A stretch of DNA of 6,462 nt from Clostridia bacterium (GTDB lineage: Bacteria; Bacillota; Clostridia; Christensenellales; CAG-138), in the NCBI GenBank assembly GCA_030530185.1, contig JAUMVL010000098.1, positions 1 through 6,462 on the forward strand, written 5' to 3'. The number at the start of each line of letters is the position of its first letter. Positions within the stretch are counted from its first letter, which is position 1. Position numbers and translations under genes: made by a program. Below, in pieces: positions 1-4,893 of the stretch. The notes below the pieces were generated by a model, which saw nothing but the letters and a program-made list of their open reading frames with translations, had not been told where the DNA came from and searched no databases.

Positions 1-385
1 GCGCGAAGAACGAATACTGGGTGTTCACCAAGGGCGGCGAATGGGTCACGACCGGCGTGGATTCCACCCCGATTGCGGACGGCGAATCCTATGAATGGTC
101 GATCTACGGCGCAGAGGCCGATCCCTCTGCCGACAAGACGATCCGCCTGACCGTTACGTTTGACGGCAAGGATGAGATTCTGGACGTCAAGACCGGTGAG
201 GAAACGCTCGGCGCAGCCCTGCTCAAGGAGGGCCTGATCTCCGGTTCGGACAGCGAATACGGTCTGTTCGTGGACACCGTGAATGGGCACTTTGCGGACA
301 GCGCGAAGAACGAATACTGGGTGTTCACCAAGGGCGGCGAATGGGTCACGACCGGTGTGGATTCCACTCCGATCGCGGACGGCGA
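1..385 (+). repeat. 300-bp-period tandem repeat within the DUF4430 gene
   Basis: Bases 1-85 and 301-385 are copies offset by exactly 300 bp (100 codons). Bases 1-55 match 301-355 perfectly. The next differences are at 56/356, 68/368 and 74/374, and all three are third-position silent changes (Gly, Thr, Ile). After base 85 the copies diverge at the amino-acid level. The repeat covers the conserved AKNEYWVFTKGGEWVTTGVD segment of each DUF4430 domain. More copies may lie upstream of the window. Confidence 0.9.
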
Positions 386-413
386 CGCGTTTGAGTGGTA
401 CATCTATCAGTAA
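1..413 (+). CDS. DUF4430-domain secreted protein, C-terminal part (5' end outside the window)
   Basis: The reading frame is open from base 3 with no start before the window edge, so this is the C-terminal 136 residues of a longer protein; a GTG at 21 is internal. The visible part holds the tail of one DUF4430-like domain (residues 1-35), a short acidic linker (about 36-45), and one complete domain (about 46-136). The complete domain starts TIRLTVTFDGK, continues VKTGEETLGAAL and ends NEYWVFTKGGEW...FEWYIYQ. The family is known for extracellular domains with a fold like the C-terminal beta domain of transcobalamin, so a cofactor-binding role is plausible but not shown. There is no LPXTG signal or C-terminal membrane helix; any anchor must be N-terminal. 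An S-component gene starts 3 nt downstream, which suggests a binding-protein/transporter pair. Domain call fairly sure, ligand unknown. Confidence 0.8.
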   Translation, partial: AKNEYWVFTKGGEWVTTGVDSTPIADGESYEWSIYGAEADPSADKTIRLTVTFDGKDEILDVKTGEETLGAALLKEGLISGSDSEYGLFVDTVNGHFADSAKNEYWVFTKGGEWVTTGVDSTPIADGDAFEWYIYQ

Positions 414-416
414 GCT

Positions 417-971
417 ATGAAATCCCGCTGGCTTTTTGAGCTTTGTTCCCTTGCGCTGTGTACGGCGCTGATTGTCGTGGTCAAAAAGGTGCTGGACGCG
501 ATCCCGAATGTGGAAGGCGTCACCTTTTTGATCATCCTCTTTACGCTGTTCTTCGGGTGGAAAACGCTTCTGCCGGTCGTGATCTACATCTTCGAGGAGG
601 GACTCTACTGGGGCTTCGGGTTCTGGTTCCCGTTCTACTGCATCATCTGGCCGTTGCTGGTCGTGCTTGTGCTGCTGTTTCGGCGGCTTCTCAAAACGAG
701 CGCGATCGGCTGGGCGCTGTTTTCGGGATTGTTCGTGCTTGTCTTTGACGGCGTGTATGCCTTGACCATGTATCCGATGGGCGGCTGGAAAATCGTGTGG
801 GCCACGATCGTCAGCGGCGTCGGGTTCGGCGTTGTGCATATGATCGCAAACTTTCTGATCTGTCTCGCTTTGTTTACGCCGCTGTATCGGGTCATGGAAC
901 GATTGACAAAGCCGGTTTTCGATCCTATAATAAAGGAAGAAAGCACCAGCGAAAGGGGATCGAATGCATGA
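417..971 (+). CDS. ECF transporter S component (substrate-binding membrane subunit)
   Basis: The 184-residue, very hydrophobic protein has about six membrane segments (roughly residues 8-26, 34-48, 50-62, 72-90, 97-117, 125-158), the size and layout of an S component of energy-coupling factor vitamin transporters. Helix 1 holds an AxxxA motif (A13-A17), the type of small-residue pattern S components use to pack against EcfT. The shared EcfA/A'/T module is not in the window, as expected for group II systems where it is encoded elsewhere. ATG 417 follows the upstream stop by 3 nt and has no clear Shine-Dalgarno site, so translation is probably coupled to the DUF4430 gene. The stop TGA (969-971) overlaps the arcC start as ATGA. 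The last 20 or so codons look unlike the rest (see the promoter at 903-931). The substrate is unknown; cobalamin or a related cofactor is a guess from the DUF4430 neighbour. Confidence 0.72.
   Translation: MKSRWLFELCSLALCTALIVVVKKVLDAIPNVEGVTFLIILFTLFFGWKTLLPVVIYIFEEGLYWGFGFWFPFYCIIWPLLVVLVLLFRRLLKTSAIGWALFSGLFVLVFDGVYALTMYPMGGWKIVWATIVSGVGFGVVHMIANFLICLALFTPLYRVMERLTKPVFDPIIKEESTSERGSNA
903..931 (+). promoter_or_regulatory. Perfect-consensus sigma-A promoter for arcC
   Basis: TTGACA (903-908) and TATAAT (926-931) are both exact consensus hexamers with the ideal 17-bp spacer. Transcription should start near 938, giving a leader of about 30 nt that contains AAGGGG (953-958), 9 nt before the arcC ATG at 968. 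The whole element lies inside the last codons of the upstream S-component gene, so arcC can be expressed independently as well as by read-through. Confidence 0.85.
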
Positions 972-1894
972 AAAAACTCGTAATCGCGCTCGGTGGAAAC
1001 GCGCTTGGCAATACCCCGTATGAACAGCTTCGGCTGGTTCAACAGACCGCAAAGCCGATTGTCGATCTGATCGAGGCCGGTAACGCGGTCGTCATCGCAC
1101 ACGGCAACGGGCCGCAGGTCGGTATGATCAACCTCGCCATGTCCACGGCGGCGAACGCCAAGGCGATCAAGTCGGACATGCCGTTCCCCGAGTGCGGCGC
1201 GATGAGCCAGGGCTACATCGGCTATCATCTGCAGAACAGCATCCAAAACGAGCTTGCCGCACGCGGTATGCACAAATCCGTTGCAACGGTCGTGACACAG
1301 GTGCTGGTGGACGAAGCGGATCCGGCGTTTTCGCACCCGACCAAGCCGATCGGCGCGTTCTATTCCAAGGAGGAGGCCGAAGCCATCGCCGCCGAAAAGG
1401 GCTACACGATGGTCGAGGATGCGGGTAGAGGCTACCGGCAGGTCGTTCCGAGTCCGAAGCCGATCAACGTTGTCGAAAAGGATATGGTCAATACGCTGAT
1501 CGACGCAGGCCACGTGGTCATCACGGTCGGCGGCGGCGGCATCCCGGTCGTCCGCAAGGACGGAAAGCTCGTGGGCGTTCCGGCGGTTATCGACAAGGAC
1601 TTTGCGTCCGCCAAGCTTGCCGAGCTGGTCGACGCGGATCAGCTCGTGATTTTGACCGCGGTGGATCGGGTCATGATCCACTACGGCAAGCCGGAGCAGA
1701 AAGCGCTGGAGCGCATGACCTGCGCCGAGGCCGAGCAGTACATCCGCGAGGGCCATTTCGCGCCCGGTTCGATGCTGCCCAAGGTGCAGGCGGCCATGTC
1801 GTTTGCCCGCACCGGCAAGGAAGCGATCATCGCCTCGCTCGAAAACGCGGCCAAGGCGCTGCGCGGCGAAAGCGGCACGGTGGTCACCAAGTAA
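968..1894 (+). CDS. arcC: Carbamate kinase
   Basis: The enzyme transfers phosphate between carbamoyl phosphate and ADP, normally making ATP plus carbamate (which decays to CO2 and ammonia) in the cytoplasm. The 308 residues match the usual family length of about 310. Visible family motifs are ALGGNAL (7-13), VIAHGNGPQVG (42-52), SQGYIGY (80-86), VPSPKP (160-165), VITVGGGGIPV (184-194), DKDFASAKLA (209-218), LTAVDRV (229-235) and the GHFAPGSMLPKVQAA segment (262-276). ATG 968 is chosen because the kinase fold begins at once with KKLVIALGG and AAGGGG sits 9 nt upstream; the frame is open further upstream, but that stretch is coding in another frame. No arginine deiminase or ornithine carbamoyltransferase gene is adjacent, so the source of carbamoyl phosphate cannot be told. 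It has its own promoter and a strong terminator, so it is probably a monocistronic unit with some read-through from upstream. Confidence 0.97.
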   Translation: MKKLVIALGGNALGNTPYEQLRLVQQTAKPIVDLIEAGNAVVIAHGNGPQVGMINLAMSTAANAKAIKSDMPFPECGAMSQGYIGYHLQNSIQNELAARGMHKSVATVVTQVLVDEADPAFSHPTKPIGAFYSKEEAEAIAAEKGYTMVEDAGRGYRQVVPSPKPINVVEKDMVNTLIDAGHVVITVGGGGIPVVRKDGKLVGVPAVIDKDFASAKLAELVDADQLVILTAVDRVMIHYGKPEQKALERMTCAEAEQYIREGHFAPGSMLPKVQAAMSFARTGKEAIIASLENAAKALRGESGTVVTK

Positions 1895-1910
1895 TGCAAA
1901 AAGCTGCTGC

Positions 1911-1942
1911 AACGCACAGTCGTGAAAGGACTGTGCGTTTTT
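1911..1942 (+). terminator. Rho-independent terminator after arcC
   Basis: A perfect 11-bp stem (AACGCACAGTC at 1911-1921 with GACTGTGCGTT at 1929-1939), a 7-nt loop and a run of T (1938-1942) follow the arcC stop by 16 nt. It separates arcC from the hydrolase gene downstream. Confidence 0.93.
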
Positions 1943-2004
1943 ATAGATCACCGGAAACGGGATCCCTTCTGCATTTGTGATCGGATGAATTGGGGGAGTG
2001 CGCT

Positions 2005-2604
2005 ATGGAAGATGCTGTTATTTACATACACGGGATGGGCGGTTGCGCAGAAGAAGCCATCCATTACCGGCCTCTTTTTCCGGATTGCCGGGTAATCGGG
2101 TTTGCCTATCAAGCACAGACGCCATGGGAAGCAAAGGAGGAATTCCCGGTCTTCTTTGATTCGGTCGCGCATCGCGCTTCATCGATCACAATCATTGCAA
2201 ACAGTATCGGCGCTTTCTTTGCGATGGAGGCCTTATCCGATCGGCGGATCGAAAAAGCGTTCTTTCTGTCGCCGATTGTCGATATGGAAAAGCTGATTTG
2301 CGATCGCATGCTGCGGGCAAATGTGACCGAAGAAGCGCTTCGGTTAAACGGCGAGCTCACGACGGAATTCGGAGACGTCCTTTCGTGGAAATACCTTTGT
2401 TATGTGCGCGAACATCCGATTTGCTGGCCGGTGCCGACCCATATTCTGTACGGTGGAAAGGACCATTTCACATCGCTTGAAACCATGACCGGCTTTGCCG
2501 ATCGGATCGGCGCAACGCTTACGGTTCTGGAAAACGGGGAACACCGGTTTCACACCGAGGAGCAAATGCTGTTTTTGGATCGTTGGATTGCCTCCATTTT
2601 GTAA
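2005..2604 (+). CDS. Small alpha/beta hydrolase
   Basis: This 199-residue protein has the order of elements of an alpha/beta hydrolase: an N-terminal strand and oxyanion-type HGMGG (9-13), a nucleophile elbow ANSIGA with S67, an acid in YGGKD (D153) and a histidine in GEHRFHT (H180, with H183 as the alternative). The lack of an inserted lid and of any signal peptide suggests a compact cytoplasmic esterase/thioesterase-like enzyme; the substrate cannot be assigned. ATG 2005 is preferred because GGGGAG (1993-1998) lies 6 nt upstream and the conserved strand starts at once; an in-frame TTG at 1990 would put that site inside the gene. Base composition looks less GC-rich than arcC. I find no convincing promoter between the arcC terminator and this gene, so expression may depend on read-through or on a weak promoter I cannot see. 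Confidence 0.85.
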   Translation: MEDAVIYIHGMGGCAEEAIHYRPLFPDCRVIGFAYQAQTPWEAKEEFPVFFDSVAHRASSITIIANSIGAFFAMEALSDRRIEKAFFLSPIVDMEKLICDRMLRANVTEEALRLNGELTTEFGDVLSWKYLCYVREHPICWPVPTHILYGGKDHFTSLETMTGFADRIGATLTVLENGEHRFHTEEQMLFLDRWIASIL

Positions 2605-2619
2605 TCCGGCCGGGTATAC

Positions 2620-2657
2620 AAAAAAGCGGGACTGTCGATGGGACTGTCCCGCTTTTT
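2620..2657. terminator. Bidirectional terminator between converging genes
   Basis: AAAAAGCGGGAC (2621-2632) pairs perfectly with GTCCCGCTTTTT (2646-2657). The inner part continues with one T-T mismatch and three more pairs (2634-2636 with 2642-2644), leaving a 5-nt loop. The T run serves the + strand hydrolase, whose stop ends at 2604. The A run (2620-2625) gives a T run on the minus strand for the GTPase gene that stops at 2674. Confidence 0.93.
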
Positions 2658-2673
2658 GTTTGGATTGCTTTGC

Positions 2674-3603
2674 TCAATAGAACGTTGCGACGGGCTGCTC
2701 GGGCTGGATCGCCTTGGCCACCTTTTCGACGGTCAGGATCGGGCCTTTTTTGCCGTAGATGTTCGAGACCTTGCCCTCGACGATCGCCCAGCTCTGATGC
2801 GGCAGCGATTTGGCCATGCCGTATTTGCAGACGAGCGGGCAATAGCGGATGTCCGCCTCGCAGCAGGTCATGATGTGCCGCCCGCCGAGGAACGTGTCGC
2901 TTGGCAGCTTGCGGTTGTTCGCAATCAGCGCCTTGAACCGGACGGTCTTGCCGATGTACGTTTCGGTCTCCTCGACGAGGTCCCGATAGAACAGGGCATA
3001 ATCTTCGTCCTTGATCTCGACGATCGGCGCGTTCAGGTCGAACGGAAGCGGATCCTCGATGTCGTCCTCCTCGCTTGTGCCGTCGGTGAGGTCATACACG
3101 ATCTGCGCGCTGCGCGAAACGCCGCGCACAAGCTTGTGCAGATCCATCCGGTCGTCGCTCGGCTCGACGCGGTTGAACACGACAAGCTCGGCGGTGTTCA
3201 GCTTGTCCACAACGAGCTGACGCATATTCGCATTGTAAGAGGCGATCGTGCTCGCGTCAATCAGCATCGTTTCCTGCGCGATCCCCCAGTTTTCCGGCAG
3301 ACGATCGAACAGATCGTTCATCTGCCACATGCCGTTGTATTCGATGATGATGCGCGTCGCCGCCGATTTGCGTTGGAAAAGCGAGAGCTTATCCGGCGTC
3401 AGATCGGCCACCGAATCGATGACCTGCGTCGTGACGTGGTCGATCGAATAGCGTGCGGGCACCAGCTCCTCCTCTCCCTCCTCGCAGAGCAGCAGAAGCG
3501 TGCGCTGGCCCTCGTTGAACTGCGGGTCCTCGAGCATCGACTGAATGAACGTCGTCTTGCCCGCATCGAGGAAGCCCGTGAACAGAAAAACCGGAAGCAT
3601 CAT
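2674..3603 (-). CDS. COG0523/CobW-like GTPase with a C-terminal YcgQ-like (DUF1980/TIGR03943) domain
   Basis: This 309-residue protein opens with a G3E-family P-loop, GFLDAGKTT (10-18), followed by a CEEGEEEL segment (40-47) and IIIEYNGMW (85-93) where metallochaperone relatives have IExSG. NRVE (144-147) stands where NKxD is expected. The CxCC metal motif of typical COG0523 proteins is absent. From about residue 215 the sequence changes character: GKTVRFKALI, then GGRHIMTCCEADIRYCPLVC (240-259) and WAIVEGKV (272-279). This resembles the C-terminal region of the YcgQ family, which pairs with the YcgR-type permease. C247, C248, C255 and C259 could bind a metal. The start at 3603 has GGAG (3616-3613) 9 nt upstream; a second ATG at 3600 is possible. 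It lies 6 nt after the stop of the upstream GTPase gene, so the two are co-transcribed. A role in metal (probably zinc) handling is inferred. The GTPase call is firm; the C-terminal assignment is from memory of the motif. Confidence 0.85.
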   Translation of the reverse strand: MMLPVFLFTGFLDAGKTTFIQSMLEDPQFNEGQRTLLLLCEEGEEELVPARYSIDHVTTQVIDSVADLTPDKLSLFQRKSAATRIIIEYNGMWQMNDLFDRLPENWGIAQETMLIDASTIASYNANMRQLVVDKLNTAELVVFNRVEPSDDRMDLHKLVRGVSRSAQIVYDLTDGTSEEDDIEDPLPFDLNAPIVEIKDEDYALFYRDLVEETETYIGKTVRFKALIANNRKLPSDTFLGGRHIMTCCEADIRYCPLVCKYGMAKSLPHQSWAIVEGKVSNIYGKKGPILTVEKVAKAIQPEQPVATFY

Positions 3604-3609
3604 GGCGGG

Positions 3610-4695
3610 TTACTCCGTGAACAGCGCCTTCAGAGCCGATTCGTTCAGCTTCGAACCGATCACGCACAGCCGGCCGATCACGCCCGCAGCGCCCCGACGG
3701 ATCTCGACCTCGCCCGGGACGTGGTCGAAGTGAATCCATGCGCCCTCGCTTGCGGGAACCACGCCCTTGGCGCGCAGCACGGCGCCGTAGGTCGCTTCGT
3801 CGTCGAGCTTGGCGATCTTTGCGGAAAGCTCGTCCTCGGTGAAGCGGTGCATGGTCTCAAGGCCCCAGCTCTGGAAGATCTCATCCGCATCGTGGTCATG
3901 ATGATGGTGATGATGATGCTCGTGCTCCTCCTCGTCCTCATCGTGATGGTGGTGATGATGCTCGTGCTCCTCCTCATCCTCATCGTCATCGTCGTCGTGG
4001 TGGTGTCCGCAGGAGCAGACGCCGTTTTCGTCGTAATGATGATGGTGATGGTGCTCTTTTTCATGCTCGGCGGCCAGCGCAGCAAGGTCGCTGTCGAGCG
4101 AGTTGCGGTGCTCCATCGCAGCGAGGATATCGGCGCCGGTCAGCTGATCCCACGGCGCAGCGATCACGACCGCATCCGCATTGTGCTCCTTGATCAGCGC
4201 AAGCGCCGCATCGAGCTTATCCTGCGGCAGATCCTGCGTGCGGCTGAGGATGATGCAGCCCGCGGACTCGATCTGATCGTTGAAAAACTCGCCGAAGTTC
4301 TTGTGATAGACCTTCGCCTTCTTGGCATCGACGACGGTCACGCAGCCGCCCAGCTGCACGTCGTCGTTCAGAACGGAGCCGATCGCCGCCTTGACATCGG
4401 ACAGCTTGCCGACGCCGGACGGCTCAATCAGAATATGGTCGGGTGCATACTCGGCAAGCACCTTTTTGAGTGCCTTTGCAAAGTCGCCGACGAGTGTGCA
4501 GCAGATGCAGCCCGAGTTCATCTCGGTGATCTGAATGCCGGCATCCTGCAAAAACGCACCGTCGATGCCGATTTCGCCGAACTCGTTCTCAATCAGAACG
4601 ATCTTCTGTCCCGCATACGCTTCGGCGATCAGTTTCTTGATCAGGGTCGTTTTGCCTGCGCCCAAAAATCCGCTGAATATATCAATCTTTGTCAT
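3610..4695 (-). CDS. COG0523/CobW-family GTPase, probable metallochaperone with His-rich loop
   Basis: The 361-residue protein shows a complete G3E GTPase: P-loop GFLGAGKTT (9-17), ENEFGEIGIDG (36-46), the metal-binding GCICC motif (62-66; C63, C65, C66), IEPSGVG (90-96) and, in place of NKxD, SRTQ (151-154). Residues 211-268 form a metal-binding loop with 26 His in 58 residues, a CSC pair (227-229) and acidic runs. A CobW C-terminal domain follows (about 273-361). Family members use GTP hydrolysis to deliver zinc or another transition metal to client proteins; the His-rich loop favours Zn, Ni or Co binding. ATG 4695 has AAGGA 6 nt upstream and an extended -10 promoter about 60 nt upstream. 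It is the first gene of a two-gene operon with the GTPase at 2674-3603. The metal is not identified by sequence, and no Zur-type operator was recognised. Confidence 0.93.
   Translation of the reverse strand: MTKIDIFSGFLGAGKTTLIKKLIAEAYAGQKIVLIENEFGEIGIDGAFLQDAGIQITEMNSGCICCTLVGDFAKALKKVLAEYAPDHILIEPSGVGKLSDVKAAIGSVLNDDVQLGGCVTVVDAKKAKVYHKNFGEFFNDQIESAGCIILSRTQDLPQDKLDAALALIKEHNADAVVIAAPWDQLTGADILAAMEHRNSLDSDLAALAAEHEKEHHHHHHYDENGVCSCGHHHDDDDDEDEEEHEHHHHHHDEDEEEHEHHHHHHHDHDADEIFQSWGLETMHRFTEDELSAKIAKLDDEATYGAVLRAKGVVPASEGAWIHFDHVPGEVEIRRGAAGVIGRLCVIGSKLNESALKALFTE
3901..3984 (-). repeat. 42-bp tandem duplication encoding a His/acidic 14-residue repeat
   Basis: Two adjacent 42-bp units, 3901-3942 and 3943-3984, differ at only three bases (unit positions 1, 10 and 34), all silent. 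Each encodes DEDEEEHEHHHHHH (residues 238-251 and 252-265 of the GTPase). Simple CAT/CAC and GAG/GAC codon runs flank them. It marks recent expansion of the metal-binding loop by slippage or unequal crossover. Confidence 0.92.
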
Positions 4696-4757
4696 AACAG
4701 TTCCTTTCCCCGGCGTGCAAATTCCGGCTGCTTCGCCCGCGCGCCGCCATTCTCTTT

Positions 4758-4785
4758 ATCCTACCACACTTGCTTGAAAAAGCAA
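4758..4785 (-). promoter_or_regulatory. Probable promoter of the two-GTPase operon
   Basis: On the minus strand TTGCTT (4785-4780) is followed after 16 bp by TAGGAT (4763-4758), which is preceded by TG one base upstream (extended -10, TGG-TAGGAT). The -35 matches consensus at 3 of 6 and the -10 at 4 of 6, with the extended -10 compensating. Transcription would start near 4751 and give a leader of about 55 nt ending in a good ribosome site (GGGAAAGGAA, 4710-4701). Confidence 0.5.
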
Positions 4786-4786
4786 G
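4769..4786. promoter_or_regulatory. Perfect inverted repeat covering the -35 region (possible operator)
   Basis: CTTGCTT (4769-4775) and AAGCAAG (4780-4786) are perfect 7-bp arms around a 4-nt centre GAAA. The element contains the proposed -35 hexamer of the GTPase operon, a position suited to a repressor site. It could instead be a weak RNA hairpin. It does not match the Zur, Fur or NikR operators I know. Confidence 0.35.
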
Positions 4787-4796
4787 GGGGCGTCAC

Positions 4797-4856
4797 AAAA
4801 AACTCACAATCCAATAGGCTGCCGATCACGGTATCAGACCATTCTCGACAGCCTAT
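4797..4856 (-). terminator. Terminator-like hairpin downstream of glgA
   Basis: ATAGGCTG (4814-4821) pairs with CAGCCTAT (4849-4856). After one mismatch, three more pairs follow (4823-4825 with 4845-4847), closing a loop of about 19 nt. Reading the minus strand, the stem lies 38 nt after the glgA stop and is followed, 11 nt later, by six T (4802-4797). The gap before the T run is longer than in a standard intrinsic terminator, so efficiency is uncertain; a conserved intergenic element is the alternative. Confidence 0.45.
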
Positions 4857-4893
4857 ATGGGCTCGAATCGTTAATTCTCTTTACGGAAATGCG

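Noticed and set aside
797..967. A 57-codon N-terminal extension of carbamate kinase
   Set aside because: This stretch is coding for the S component in another frame. The kinase family begins directly at KKLVIALGG, and the ribosome site AAGGGG and promoter fit ATG 968.
635..1951. A 438-codon open frame on the minus strand across arcC and the S component
   Set aside because: It is a shadow of arcC, whose carbamate kinase motifs are unambiguous on the + strand. It also runs through the terminator at 1911-1942 and has no recognisable domain.
1959..1966. GGGATCCC palindrome between arcC and the hydrolase
   Set aside because: An 8-bp palindrome is expected by chance and has no promoter nearby, so an operator role is unsupported.
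3895..4050. A CRISPR-like or microsatellite array from repeated GATGATGGTG and CTCCTC motifs
   Set aside because: The repeats are in-frame His and Glu/Asp codons with a 42-bp adjacent duplication and no spacers.
3890..4060. A hydrophobic Met/Leu/Val-rich stretch like membrane helices on the + strand
   Set aside because: It is the reverse complement of the His/Asp/Glu codon runs in the metallochaperone loop (CAT read as ATG, GAG as CTC), not a real membrane protein.
4696..4893. A Zur-type operator or metal riboswitch upstream of the GTPase operon
   Set aside because: AATCGTTAATTC near 4865-4876 superficially recalls half of a Zur box, but there is no matching palindromic half and it lies far upstream of the proposed promoter. 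I see no riboswitch core.
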